64,000 bases of DNA, taken from assembly GCF_002211365.1 (NCBI RefSeq), contig NZ_LOKZ01000006.1, positions 1 through 64,000 on the forward strand, written 5' to 3'. The notes beneath the pieces are model-generated. The model was not told the origin of the DNA. It ran no database searches and was given only the letters and a program-made list of their open reading frames with translations. Origin of the DNA: Rhizobium sp. R711. Its GTDB lineage: Bacteria; Pseudomonadota; Alphaproteobacteria; Rhizobiales; Rhizobiaceae. Position 1 is the stretch's first letter, and each line of letters begins with the position of its first letter. The translations under genes were made by a program, and so were the position numbers. Shown piece after piece: positions 37,071 through 47,191 of this stretch.

Positions 37071-40000
37071 ATGTCTATCGAAGATCCGCGCATTTCCGCT
37101 ATCGCAAGCGAAAACGTCTCGCACGACTTCCGCCAGGACATTCATGAAGATGCAAGTATTGAGACTTCCGCCCGGCAGGGCGTCGAGGTCGCACAGGCCG
37201 ATAATAGCCAGCAACCTGAGAAGACCGACCGCGTGCCGGCGGCTCCGCAGATCGCAGCTGCCAACGGCAATGCGGTTGAAGTCGTCCCGGATCAGCACAA
37301 CGTTGCACATCTGCCGGCTGACGTATCGATCGACGACATCCGCGTCGAAGGCAACAATCTTGTACTGGTCCAGGCTGATGGCACGGAGATCGTCATCGTC
37401 AACGGCGCCCTGCACGTGCCGACCTTCCTGCTTGGCGAAGTCGAGCTGCCGCAGCAAGCCGTGATCGCCGCCCTCGAGCAGAACAACATCAACGTCGCTG
37501 CGGGTCCCGATGGCTCCTATTCGGCGAGCGCATCCGCTCCAAGCTCAGGCGGCAACTTCGACACGATCCAGCAGCCTCCCCATCTGCCGCCGCTGATAGC
37601 GGACCTTCTCCCGCCCACAGACCAGCCCGATGGGCAGCCCGGCGGCCTCTTCGGCGGCCGCGACAGCGGCAGCGGCAATCTTCTGGCCGCAAACCCGCCG
37701 AGCGTCGACACGCCCACCCCGGACAATGGCGTAACGATCGGCGACCTCGACAGCGCTGCCACCGGCAGCGACGCCGTGGTCTGGGAAGCCGGGCTCCCCG
37801 GCGGCTCGGCCGAGGGCTTGTCCGCCAATCCGACTGTCGTGGACGGCAAGTTCACGATCTCGGCTCCGGATGGCTTGGCGAGCGTTACGATTGGCGCGAC
37901 GACCATCAACGGCGCCGATCTCCTGAACGCGGCCACATTCCCGATCTCTGTTACTCCCGCCGGCTCGTCGCTCGGAACGCTGGTGCTCACTGGCTACAAC
38001 GCTGCGACCCACGAGGTCTCCTACAAATTCACGCTCGCCAATAACGCAACGCATGGTGACACCGCCCATACCGGCGTGGACGACCAGGTCTCCGCTAATT
38101 ACGGCATCACCGTTACGGACACCGATGGCGACAGTGCCAACGGCACGCTAACGATTGCCATCAACGACGACGGCCCGACGGCCGCCAATGACGAGGATGC
38201 GGTTTCAGGCCCGAGCGCGACCGGCAACGTGATCAGCGGGGCGGACGAGAGCGTCACCGCGGGCCTCGACACGAAGGGCGCTGACGGGGCCAGTGTGACG
38301 AACGTTGCGTTCGGCAACGAAACCGGGACGAGCGTCACCGACGCGTATGGCCATGGCCACCAGGTTACGGGCACCTACGGCACGCTGACCATCTACGAGG
38401 ACGGCCACTACAGCTATATCCGTACCAACGACTCGCCCGTGGCCGACACGGTGAGCGACACGTTCACCTACACGCTCACCGACGGCGACGGCGACAGCGA
38501 CACCGCGACGCTCAAGATCAACATCACGGACAATGGCGTAACGATCGGCGACCTCGACAGCGCTGCCACCGGCAGCGACGCCGTGGTCTGGGAAGCCGGG
38601 CTCCCCGGCGGCTCGGCCGAGGGCTTGTCCGCCAATCCGACTGTCGTGGACGGCAAGTTCACGATCTCGGCTCCGGATGGCTTGGCGAGCGTTACGATTG
38701 GCGCGACGACCATCAACGGCGCCGATCTCCTGAACGCGGCCACATTCCCGATCTCTGTTACTCCCGCCGGCTCGTCGCTCGGAACGCTGGTGCTCACTGG
38801 CTACAACGCTGCGACCCACGAGGTCTCCTACAAATTCACGCTCGCCAATAACGCAACGCATGGTGACACCGCCCATACCGGCGTGGACGACCAGGTCTCC
38901 GCTAATTACGGCATCACCGTTACGGACACCGATGGCGACAGTGCCAACGGCACGCTAACGATTGCCATCAACGACGACGGCCCGACGGCCAATGACGACA
39001 CGGACTCCTTCGACACGGACACGTTCTCGACCGACGGCAACGTCATCACCGGCGCCGACACCACCAGCGGCACCGCCGGCAAGGATGTGACCGGCGCCGA
39101 TGGCGCGCATGTCAGCGAGGTGAGCTTCGGCAATGCCACCGTGACGAACGTCACAGACGGAACTCATGGTGCGGGCTTCGAGGTCCATGGCGCTCACGGC
39201 ACGCTGACGCTCTTTGCTGACGGCCACTACATCTACGCTCAGGACCCCGCCGACCACACAGGCGGTACCGACACTTTCACCTACACGCTGACGGACGGCG
39301 ACGGCGACACCGACACGGCGACGCTGACGGTAACCGTCCCGCACCAGAACACGCCGCTGGAGATCACCGGTTCGGCGACCGGCGTCGTCGAGGAAGAGGA
39401 GCTTTCTGGAGGCAACCCGGATCTCCTGTCGCTCAGTGGCAATGATGACGCCACGCTTTCGAATGCGGTGCAGGGTGTCCTTACGAGCGCACTCGGCATT
39501 AGTGGCAAGGATGGAACGCTCAGCTTCGCCATCGGCGCCGTTGCTGACAGTGTTGCAGTCACAACGGTCAGCGGAGGGGGTTCTACGCTGCTGACGTCGG
39601 GGGGGTATACGGTCTACTTCCATCAGAGCGATGACGGTACCACCCTGGTGGGGTATACCAACAGCACCGGATCGAGCGGGTACTCCGCCAGCAGCACAAC
39701 CATCTTCACGCTGGCTATCACCAACCAAACGACCGGCGCCTATACCTTCACCCTGCAAGGTCCGGTTGACCACCCGGTTCACGGCTCGACCCAGACGACG
39801 GGCGAGGACTCGCTGGTCATCGACCTCGGCGGGCTCGTAACGGTTTCTGATACCGGCGATGCCGGCGACCACGCGCCAGTCACTGACTTCAAGATCACCG
39901 TGATCGACGACGTGCCGGTCGTCTCAGCGCGCGACGCGATCCAGACGACCACGATCGATACCCACGTGGACACGCACAGCTACGATCTCAAGGCCGGCGC

Positions 40001-43000
40001 CGTCGATGCCCTCGGCGCGTTCGGCGTGAACGGCACCAACGACCACGACGTGCTGATCAAGACGGGTAGCGGCGAGAAGGTCAACAGCAATGGACAGGGC
40101 CAGATCGGCTCCGGCAGCCAGTGGCTAGACGGCGGCGAATCTCTGTTTATGAAGTTCGGCGCAAACCTGCAGGCCGACAATACGTTCCACGGCGGACCGG
40201 AATATTACGCCAACGCCTCCTTCCAAGTGAATGTCAATGGCAACAAAACATCCGACGTCTTCGTCTCGGCCACCCATGACGGAACCTTCGTCGCGCTGAC
40301 CTTCGATGCGCCTGTGCCGGCAACCGCAGTCTACCAGGGCGGCGTGCTTATCGGCTACCTGTTCGACAACATGCCCGACAACGCCACCATCTCGGTTCAT
40401 GGGGCGGCCGGCGCCACTTTCGACGCCCTCAACGTCAGCAATTACGACGGCATTAACGGCAATTCCGGCAACAAGTTCGGCATTGTGGGCATCTCGACTT
40501 CCGTCACCACCGTCACGACGACGATCACAAACGAGACGTTCACTCTTGGCCAGGACGAGACGGCGGGCGTCAACAACGCACCCGATCCCAACGCGTCGAA
40601 CGATCACGCCGCGCCGGACTCGGGGACCGACGCCTACAGCGCGATCTACAAGGACGGCGCCATCGGCTATGCCGAGTCGGCGAGCGTGCTCACCCCGAAC
40701 GGTGCTTTCACCGCGCTGTTCAACGGCACCGTCGGCGCCGACCATAACGCCTCGGGCGGCGGCGCCTGGACCTTTGCGGTCACGGATGCGAACGGCTACG
40801 GATTCGACGGCGTCAATTCAGGCCTGACCACGACGACCGGCCTCGCGATCAATCTGGCCACCGACAGCAGCGGCGCGCTGGTCGGCTATACCGGCAGCGA
40901 TCCCTCGACGGCCACCAACCAGGTCTTCAAGGTTTATGTCGACAACGCCGGCCATATCTGGATCGCGCAGTACCAGGCGATCCACAACGACGTGGCGCGT
41001 TCCAGCAACGTTAACGGCGCCTATGACGACATCGCCACCGTGGCGGCCGATCTTCACATCAAGGGGACCCTGACCGACACCGACGGCGACACGGCCAGCG
41101 CCGTGTCCCCGGTGGCGCTCAAGGTGCAATTCCAGGACGACGGTCCGCTGGCGGTGAACGACACCCAGAGCGTCTCCGACTTGGAGGCCAGCGGCAACGT
41201 CATTACCGATGCTGCCGGCAAGGATACGGTCGGCACCGACGGCGCAACGGTCACCGGGGTCACCAGCAATAACGCGCCGAGTCATACAGCGACGAATGCC
41301 GGCGGCGTCCTGACGATCCATGGCCAGTACGGCACGCTGGAACTGCATGCAGACGGCAGCTACGCCTATCATCGCACCGACGGCTCGCCGGTCACCGACA
41401 GCGACGTTTTCCGCTACACGCTTACCGATGGCGACGGCGACAGCTCGCAGGCCACGCTGACGATCTCGATTTCGGACAATGGCGTGACGATCGGCGATCT
41501 CCACACTGCCGCCTCGAACAGCGACGCTGTGGTTTCGGAGGCCGATCTGCCCTGGGGCTCGTCGCCGGACTCGGCGGCGCTGACCACCACCGGCAGCTTC
41601 ACCATCACTGCGCCGGATGGGCTCGCCACGCTTCAGATCGGCACGAATACGATCACCCTCGCGCAACTTAATGCCTCGGCGCAGTCGCCCATCACCGTCA
41701 CGGGCGGCTCGACTCTCGGAACGCTGGTGATCACCGGCTACAACGCCGCGACCCACGAGGTCTCCTACAAGTTCACGCTTGCCGACAACACCGCCCATAG
41801 CGACCATAACCAGACCGGCGCGGCCGACCAGGTCCTCGCCAATTATGGCATTATCGTTACGGACACCGACGGCGACAGTGCCAACGGCACGCTGACGATT
41901 GCCATCAACGACGACGGCCCTGACGCCAGCAACGAGGCCCAGCAGAACGTTGCCGAGGGCGCGGTTACCACCGGCACCCTCGACTTCGTCAAGGGCGCGG
42001 ATGGCGCGACAGTCACGCAGATCAACGGCTCCAACCTAGTCTTCGGCAATGACGGCTGGTCGCAGCAGTTCAGCGTGCAGCACGGCACGCTGCAGGTGAA
42101 GGCCGACGGCAGCTATCAGTTCACCGCCCAGGCGAACACGATCTACCAGGACGGCGGCTCGTCCAGCTTCACCTACACGGTGAAGGACGGCGACGGCGAT
42201 ACCTCGTCGGCGAGTATCTCGTTCAACACCACCGACACGCTCGACCCGACCACTGTCAACCTGTCGGCCTCGACCCAGCAGGAAGGCGCTGGCGCCAGCT
42301 TCGTCTTCACCGCGACGCTGTCGAGCGCCTCGCAGGGCATCACGATTGTCCACACCGACCAGGGCGATATCACCATCGGCAACGGCCAGACCACCGGCAC
42401 GCTGACGATTGCCGCCGGCAATGGCGAGGACGTCTACAGCGACGCTTCTTCGAAGACGGCGACGATCACCAGCGCCTCGGGCGGCGGCTTCGAAAACCTC
42501 GTTCCCGACACGACGCCGGCGACCGCGACGGTCACCGACACCATCGATACCACGACCGTAAGCCTCACCGCCTCGACCCAGCAGGAAGGCGCTGGCGCCA
42601 GCTTCGTCTTCACCGCGACGCTGTCGAGCGCCTCGCAGGGCATCACGATTGTCCACACCGACCAGGGCGATATCACCATCGGCAACGGCCAGACCACCGG
42701 CACGCTGACGATTGCCGCCGGCAATGGCGAGGACGTCTACAGCGACGCTTCTTCGAAGACGGCGACGATCACCAGCGCCTCGGGCGGCGGCTTCGAAAAC
42801 CTCGTTCCCGACACGACGCCGGCGACCGCGACGGTCACCGACACCATCGACGCCGTCACCGCGACGCTCACCGCTGGGAACGCTACCTACAGCGATGGCG
42901 TTTTCACGATATCGTATACAATCACGCTGTCCGGTCCCACGGGCCCCATCGCGCCGCTAGATGCCGAGGGCCTCGTGTTCACACTTGCCCACGGCGGCAC

Positions 43001-45713
43001 GATCACACTGCCGCAGGGCCAGACCTCGGTAACGGTCGACCTACATTTCGGTGCGGACAGCTATTCCGGCTCGATCAGCAACTCGATCACCTCGGTCACA
43101 GGGCAGAACGAGTATGAGAGCCTGCTCACGACCGGCTCGACCAGTACCACGGTCAATACCCCGCCAACCGTCGTCGACTCCGAAAACTGGCTGTCGAGCG
43201 ATCCGGCTCAGTACACGTCAGGTGCATCGAGCTATCCCAACGGGTATCCGCTGCACATCGAAGCGCCGACCGATGCCGACCACAACAACCTGGTCGTGAA
43301 GGTGTCCGGCACAGTTCCCACGGGCGTGTTCTATAACGACGGCAGCGGCTATGTCGCCCTCACGGCGGGGGTTACGCTCTATGATCTCGCCCACGGCATC
43401 AACCTGCTTGACAGCGTGGTCTATCGGCCGACATCGAGCCAGACCGACGCGCAGAACCTGACGCTGAAGCTCGACGTCTATGACGGTACCGTGCATGTCA
43501 CTCAGAACGTCGGGATTCACGAAGTCCCGCCGACGAGCCTGCCTTCGGATGTCCAGCAGATCGGCAGCGGCGGCAGCCCGCTGACCTCGGGCAACGATCA
43601 GACCCAGACGCTGACGCTGTCGCAGGGAACGGTCAACGGCATCCTCGCGGATCCGCATGGTTCGACGGTCGTGGTCTATACGGATTTCCAGAAGTCCCCG
43701 TTCGCCACGCCCATCCCCGCTGACGAACAAAACCCCGGGGCTTTTGGCGACGGCTCGGCCGGGTCGGCGCGCGAACAAGAAGTCCAGGTGGAGATCCGCA
43801 TCGGCGCGAACCATTTCGCCGTCGTCGAGGACGACCGGTCGGCCGGCACGTTTGAGCAGAGCTGGTTCTACGACTCGGCAAGTGGGCTGATGAAGGCGAC
43901 GGTCGACTACGACCACATCTACCTGCTGGACGCTGCCGGCAACGCCACCTCCACGACCCTGGCGAGCTACCTGATCGGCAACCCCCCGGCAGCCGGGAAC
44001 ACCTGGACGCTGGTCTACACCGACAATAACGGCGGCAACTTCCAGGCCCGAACGGTAACGTTCGACTTCTTCACCCATAATCCTGGCGACCCGGGCATCC
44101 CGGTCACCGGCAACACGACTCTGGCCGATACCATCTACGGGACGTCCGGCGAGGACGTGCTCACCGGCAGCGGCGGCAACGATATGCTGTACGGCCGGCA
44201 GGACCATGACATCCTCAACGGTGGTATTGGTAACGACATCCTGGCCGGCGGAGCGGACGCTGACACCCTGACCGGCGGCAGTGGCGCGGATACGTTCGTC
44301 ATCGGCAGTGGCGAGTCGCTCGGCACCACCGGCGGCAACGGAGACAACGGGACTATATCTGGCTATGACATCATCACCGACTTCGATACGACGGCTGATA
44401 TCCTCAACCTCGCTGGTACCCCATTTGCCGCCGGAAATACTAGCGGTTGGGTCGACGGTACGAACTCGTCGCTGACAATAAGCAGCTCTCAGATCAGCAA
44501 GCACAGCATCACGAACGGCATCATCACTTTCGAAAACGCCTCCAACAATGTGGTGACGTTGTCGTCGGCGAGCCAGGTCGCGGCGGTGGTGCAGTATCTG
44601 CACCAAAACGATATGGGCAACGCGGGAGCGACCGTCGCCTTCACAGCGACGATCGGCGGTACGGCCCACACCTTTATCTATGAACAGGTCGGGGACACCC
44701 CAGATGCGAGCAAGGACATCCTGGTCGATCTGCAGAACGTCAACCTGATCAGCGGCGGGACCAGCCTTGCGACGTTGATCGGCAACAGCCACATCGACCC
44801 CATTGTCCTCGACCTCGACCACAATGGAGTCGCGCTGACCTCGCTCGATCAAGGCGTCCAGTTCGATATCAATGCCGACGGTCACAAGGACCAGATCGCC
44901 TGGACGGCTGGCAGCGACGGCATCCTGGCACTCGATGTGGACGGCAACGGCAAGATCGACAATGGCAGCGAGATCTTCTCGCCGCACTTTGCTGGTGGCA
45001 CCTACGTCGATGGTCTGGCGGCGCTGGCGGCGCTTGACAGCAACCATGACGGCAAGATCGATGCGACCGACGAGGTCTTCTCGAAGCTCACCGTCTGGCA
45101 GGACCTGAACCATAACGGCATCACCGATAGCGGCGAGCTTTCGAGCCTGGCGGATCATTCGATCAGCAGCATCTCGCTCGACGCTAGCGCCTCCAACGCG
45201 GAGATCAACGGCCAGTCGATCCTCGCCGATGGCGACTACACTCTGACAGACGGCGCGACCGGCCACTTCGTCGAGGTTGCCTTCGATACGTCGCTCGGTG
45301 GCAGCGAAAATAGCAGCAATGCCTATTCGCTGATCGGTAGCGACGGCGACGACATCCTGTCAGGCAGCGGCGGCATGTTCACGATATCGGGCGGGGCAGG
45401 GGCCGACACCTTCGTCCTCGACGCCGATGCTCTGAACGACGTCAAGCTCGCCGATGTCATCACCGACTTCAAGGCCAGCGAAGGCGACACCCTCGATGTG
45501 TCTAAGCTCCTCGACAGCCTGCTCGGCCACCAGGCGAGCGAGGCAGAGGCGCTCGCCAGCGTCAAGACGACGGTCACCGGCGCGGATACCGTCGTCAGCG
45601 TCAACGCCAGTGGCGGCTGGCACGATGTGGCGATTCTCCAGAACACCACGGAAGCGGTCAAGATCCTCTACGACGACAAGCACGACACGACGACGGCACC
45701 GCACGTCGGCTGA
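37071..45713 (+). CDS. Giant RTX/VCBS-repeat adhesin secreted by type I secretion
   Basis: The 2,880-residue protein has no Sec signal, as expected for type I secretion. Residues 1-160 resemble a retention/secretion-stalling region and hold a VAAG motif (142-145). A Pro-rich linker follows, then repeats of T1SS-143/DUF5801 type and VCBS type (about 218-1,720) with two exact 463-base DNA copies. Next come two exact Ig/Bap-like repeats (about 1,733-1,927). RTX nonapeptides (GGNDMLYGR-, GGIGNDILAGG-type) are near 2,355-2,415. A calcium-binding region (DINADGHKD, DVDGNGKID, DSNHDGKID) precedes the C-terminal secretion-signal part. It probably mediates surface attachment or biofilm formation. The exporter genes are at 47192-52110. 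Confidence 0.92.
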   Translation: MSIEDPRISAIASENVSHDFRQDIHEDASIETSARQGVEVAQADNSQQPEKTDRVPAAPQIAAANGNAVEVVPDQHNVAHLPADVSIDDIRVEGNNLVLVQADGTEIVIVNGALHVPTFLLGEVELPQQAVIAALEQNNINVAAGPDGSYSASASAPSSGGNFDTIQQPPHLPPLIADLLPPTDQPDGQPGGLFGGRDSGSGNLLAANPPSVDTPTPDNGVTIGDLDSAATGSDAVVWEAGLPGGSAEGLSANPTVVDGKFTISAPDGLASVTIGATTINGADLLNAATFPISVTPAGSSLGTLVLTGYNAATHEVSYKFTLANNATHGDTAHTGVDDQVSANYGITVTDTDGDSANGTLTIAINDDGPTAANDEDAVSGPSATGNVISGADESVTAGLDTKGADGASVTNVAFGNETGTSVTDAYGHGHQVTGTYGTLTIYEDGHYSYIRTNDSPVADTVSDTFTYTLTDGDGDSDTATLKINITDNGVTIGDLDSAATGSDAVVWEAGLPGGSAEGLSANPTVVDGKFTISAPDGLASVTIGATTINGADLLNAATFPISVTPAGSSLGTLVLTGYNAATHEVSYKFTLANNATHGDTAHTGVDDQVSANYGITVTDTDGDSANGTLTIAINDDGPTANDDTDSFDTDTFSTDGNVITGADTTSGTAGKDVTGADGAHVSEVSFGNATVTNVTDGTHGAGFEVHGAHGTLTLFADGHYIYAQDPADHTGGTDTFTYTLTDGDGDTDTATLTVTVPHQNTPLEITGSATGVVEEEELSGGNPDLLSLSGNDDATLSNAVQGVLTSALGISGKDGTLSFAIGAVADSVAVTTVSGGGSTLLTSGGYTVYFHQSDDGTTLVGYTNSTGSSGYSASSTTIFTLAITNQTTGAYTFTLQGPVDHPVHGSTQTTGEDSLVIDLGGLVTVSDTGDAGDHAPVTDFKITVIDDVPVVSARDAIQTTTIDTHVDTHSYDLKAGAVDALGAFGVNGTNDHDVLIKTGSGEKVNSNGQGQIGSGSQWLDGGESLFMKFGANLQADNTFHGGPEYYANASFQVNVNGNKTSDVFVSATHDGTFVALTFDAPVPATAVYQGGVLIGYLFDNMPDNATISVHGAAGATFDALNVSNYDGINGNSGNKFGIVGISTSVTTVTTTITNETFTLGQDETAGVNNAPDPNASNDHAAPDSGTDAYSAIYKDGAIGYAESASVLTPNGAFTALFNGTVGADHNASGGGAWTFAVTDANGYGFDGVNSGLTTTTGLAINLATDSSGALVGYTGSDPSTATNQVFKVYVDNAGHIWIAQYQAIHNDVARSSNVNGAYDDIATVAADLHIKGTLTDTDGDTASAVSPVALKVQFQDDGPLAVNDTQSVSDLEASGNVITDAAGKDTVGTDGATVTGVTSNNAPSHTATNAGGVLTIHGQYGTLELHADGSYAYHRTDGSPVTDSDVFRYTLTDGDGDSSQATLTISISDNGVTIGDLHTAASNSDAVVSEADLPWGSSPDSAALTTTGSFTITAPDGLATLQIGTNTITLAQLNASAQSPITVTGGSTLGTLVITGYNAATHEVSYKFTLADNTAHSDHNQTGAADQVLANYGIIVTDTDGDSANGTLTIAINDDGPDASNEAQQNVAEGAVTTGTLDFVKGADGATVTQINGSNLVFGNDGWSQQFSVQHGTLQVKADGSYQFTAQANTIYQDGGSSSFTYTVKDGDGDTSSASISFNTTDTLDPTTVNLSASTQQEGAGASFVFTATLSSASQGITIVHTDQGDITIGNGQTTGTLTIAAGNGEDVYSDASSKTATITSASGGGFENLVPDTTPATATVTDTIDTTTVSLTASTQQEGAGASFVFTATLSSASQGITIVHTDQGDITIGNGQTTGTLTIAAGNGEDVYSDASSKTATITSASGGGFENLVPDTTPATATVTDTIDAVTATLTAGNATYSDGVFTISYTITLSGPTGPIAPLDAEGLVFTLAHGGTITLPQGQTSVTVDLHFGADSYSGSISNSITSVTGQNEYESLLTTGSTSTTVNTPPTVVDSENWLSSDPAQYTSGASSYPNGYPLHIEAPTDADHNNLVVKVSGTVPTGVFYNDGSGYVALTAGVTLYDLAHGINLLDSVVYRPTSSQTDAQNLTLKLDVYDGTVHVTQNVGIHEVPPTSLPSDVQQIGSGGSPLTSGNDQTQTLTLSQGTVNGILADPHGSTVVVYTDFQKSPFATPIPADEQNPGAFGDGSAGSAREQEVQVEIRIGANHFAVVEDDRSAGTFEQSWFYDSASGLMKATVDYDHIYLLDAAGNATSTTLASYLIGNPPAAGNTWTLVYTDNNGGNFQARTVTFDFFTHNPGDPGIPVTGNTTLADTIYGTSGEDVLTGSGGNDMLYGRQDHDILNGGIGNDILAGGADADTLTGGSGADTFVIGSGESLGTTGGNGDNGTISGYDIITDFDTTADILNLAGTPFAAGNTSGWVDGTNSSLTISSSQISKHSITNGIITFENASNNVVTLSSASQVAAVVQYLHQNDMGNAGATVAFTATIGGTAHTFIYEQVGDTPDASKDILVDLQNVNLISGGTSLATLIGNSHIDPIVLDLDHNGVALTSLDQGVQFDINADGHKDQIAWTAGSDGILALDVDGNGKIDNGSEIFSPHFAGGTYVDGLAALAALDSNHDGKIDATDEVFSKLTVWQDLNHNGITDSGELSSLADHSISSISLDASASNAEINGQSILADGDYTLTDGATGHFVEVAFDTSLGGSENSSNAYSLIGSDGDDILSGSGGMFTISGGAGADTFVLDADALNDVKLADVITDFKASEGDTLDVSKLLDSLLGHQASEAEALASVKTTVTGADTVVSVNASGGWHDVAILQNTTEAVKILYDDKHDTTTAPHVG
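37721..38183 (+). repeat. Adhesin DNA repeat A, copy 1
   Basis: This 463-base segment encodes about 154 residues (NGVTIGDLDSAATGSDAV... to INDDGPTA). It recurs 807 bases downstream at 38528-38990; the encoded residues are identical. Confidence 0.85.
38528..38990 (+). repeat. Adhesin DNA repeat A, copy 2
   Basis: Second copy of the 37721-38183 segment, offset by exactly 269 codons. A third, diverged version at protein level lies near 41478-41930. Confidence 0.85.
42267..42547 (+). repeat. Adhesin DNA repeat B, copy 1
   Basis: This 281-base segment encodes an Ig/Bap-like repeat (STQQEGAGASFVFTATLSS...). It recurs 303 bases later (101 codons). Confidence 0.85.
42570..42850 (+). repeat. Adhesin DNA repeat B, copy 2
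   Basis: Second copy of 42267-42547. A third, more divergent version follows from about 42851. Confidence 0.85.
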
Positions 45714-45737
45714 TGTTCGTACGAACCTGCAAAGGAG

Positions 45738-45764
45738 AAGGCGCCCTTCTTCGGCGCCTTTTCT
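45738..45764 (+). terminator. Terminator after the adhesin gene
   Basis: AAGGCGCC and GGCGCCTT enclose a seven-base loop, followed by TTCT. It starts 24 bases past the adhesin stop and suggests the exporter genes are expressed separately. Confidence 0.75.
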
Positions 45765-46141
45765 GCTTTCTGGTACCGATTCGGGGCAAGCCCTTCTCTT
45801 GCTGCTGTCCCCGCATGGTCATTCGCCACCGCTTTCGCGAAGCGGACGGAGTCGGCTCTGGCTCGGACGACGACTCTAGCGAGACTGGCCCGGTCACGGG
45901 CGACCGAGGCGCGCTCACCTCGGAAGAAAAGGTGCTTTATCGGCGCATCTTCTGCCTTCCGGGATCGGTGTGGGCAATCTTCCGCACGTCGGATTACCCA
46001 TCCTCTTGCGCCTGTTATATTGCCGAGCGGTTCCTCGGCCGGGCTTGGAGATGATCCGCGTCTCCCGCCAGTGCACGGCCGCAGGCAGCTTTTCTTCTCA
46101 AAGGAAGAGAGACGCCGGATACGCGGGACAATAGGGTTCAA
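45765..46141. other. Intergenic stretch with no supported gene
   Basis: The only long frame here is a minus-strand one that continues antisense into the GGDEF gene and resembles no protein. A plus-strand frame from 45713 likewise lacks a good start or family. Small hairpins (for example GCCGAG/CTCGGC near 46022-46039) are present. I see no RNA gene. Confidence 0.5.
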
Positions 46142-46175
46142 CGAGCAAAGGGCGCCTTTCGGCGCCCTTTGCTCG
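46142..46175 (-). terminator. Large hairpin after the degenerate-GGDEF gene
   Basis: A perfect 15-base stem (CGAGCAAAGGGCGCC and its complement) encloses a four-base loop, 20 bases past the stop of the minus-strand gene. No T-run follows, so it could act as a transcript-stabilising hairpin as well as a terminator. Confidence 0.65.
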
Positions 46176-46194
46176 CTGTTACTGATCGGTCGGA

Positions 46195-46983
46195 TCAGGC
46201 GGCCGGCAGCCGCGACAACGGAATGGCGTCTTCGGTCTCGCCGCCGCGCTGCATCGCCATTTCGTCGGCCAGTTGGCGGATGTGATTGAAGTCGGTCGCT
46301 CCCTCGAAGACCGCGCCGCCGAGGCGCACGCCGATCGTCATCGGCGTGCCTTCCGCCGAGAAGGAGGCCTCGGCCACGCGCCGGCGGATACGGGTGCCGA
46401 CATCCTGGGCGTTTTCGACCGTCGCACCCGGGAGAAATACCCCGAGTTCGTTGGTGGCGAGGCGAGCAACAAGATCGCCCTTTCTGACCGAGGACTGGAT
46501 GATCGCGGCAAGCGACTGCATGACCGTGTCGGCCCATTGCGGGCCGTAACGCCGACTGATCTCGTCGAGCGTATCGATCACGACGGCTATCATCACGCCG
46601 CCGGCATCGGTTGCGATTCGCTTGCGCCGATCGATGTAGTGCTCGACGGCAGCTGCAAAGGCAGTACCGTTCAGCGTCTTCGTTAAAGCGTCGTGGCGCG
46701 CAGCATAGTTAACCGTTTCTTGTAGTTTCTTGAGGTCACCAACTTTGAGCTGCAAGATCAGAAGCAGCGGAAATGCAACAAGAAGTGAAATTAAGCCTGC
46801 GCCGATAAATCCTACCAAAAATGGTCGATCCGGCACGATAAGGTTTAAGATAAGTAAAACGCCGACGGATCCAGCCGCAAAGCAGACCGCGCCGAGGGTG
46901 GCGATCCGAAGAGCTGAAACGATTGTGGCGGAAGAGTAACGCTGGCTTAAATTCATCGGGGTTCTTGTCCGTTTGAAAGTCAT
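46195..46983 (-). CDS. Membrane protein with degenerate GGDEF domain
   Basis: The 262-residue protein has two adjacent membrane segments (about 20-50 and 55-80) with almost no periplasmic loop, then a cytoplasmic GGDEF-type domain. The signature is ATNEL (176-180) in place of GGDEF, so cyclase activity is unlikely. The inhibitory c-di-GMP site motif RxxD is kept at R167-D170, at the canonical distance. It may therefore bind c-di-GMP as a receptor. The gene is between the adhesin and its exporter, divergent from the TolC-like gene. A start at 46956 is also possible. Confidence 0.85.
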   Translation of the reverse strand: MTFKRTRTPMNLSQRYSSATIVSALRIATLGAVCFAAGSVGVLLILNLIVPDRPFLVGFIGAGLISLLVAFPLLLILQLKVGDLKKLQETVNYAARHDALTKTLNGTAFAAAVEHYIDRRKRIATDAGGVMIAVVIDTLDEISRRYGPQWADTVMQSLAAIIQSSVRKGDLVARLATNELGVFLPGATVENAQDVGTRIRRRVAEASFSAEGTPMTIGVRLGGAVFEGATDFNHIRQLADEMAMQRGGETEDAIPLSRLPAA

Positions 46984-47191
46984 GCCAGATAAACAGGTTC
47001 GGGCAAAGCCCCCGTTAAAAAATCCTGTAAAATTCTCGCTTTAGGCAGTTGTCCACCGCGATTAACTGTTTTGGCAGGAATGCTTGGGGCCGCAATTGGA
47101 ATGTGGAAAGATTGGTGTTACTTATTTGCTGAAGAAGAGACTTTGGTATACGGGTACGCCGGTGAATCTTTGATGTTGAGGGGCATCGATC
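46984..47191. promoter_or_regulatory. Divergent promoter region: GGDEF-like gene and T1SS operon
   Basis: This 208-base gap must hold the promoters of both the degenerate-GGDEF gene and the exporter operon. It is AT-rich in its middle part. I found no confident promoter pair or palindrome. Confidence 0.4.

Noticed and set aside
37721..42850. Direct repeats that might suggest a CRISPR array or IS copies
   Set aside because: Repeats are long, in frame and encode adhesin domains; there are no short spaced repeats or transposase.
43218..45266. 682-codon minus-strand frame inside the adhesin gene
   Set aside because: It is antisense to conserved RTX and repeat coding sequence and resembles no protein; long antisense frames are common in GC-rich repeats.
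45668..46537. Minus-strand frame of 289 codons between adhesin and GGDEF genes
   Set aside because: It overlaps the GGDEF gene in another frame, is Arg- and Ser-rich and lacks a family or ribosome site.
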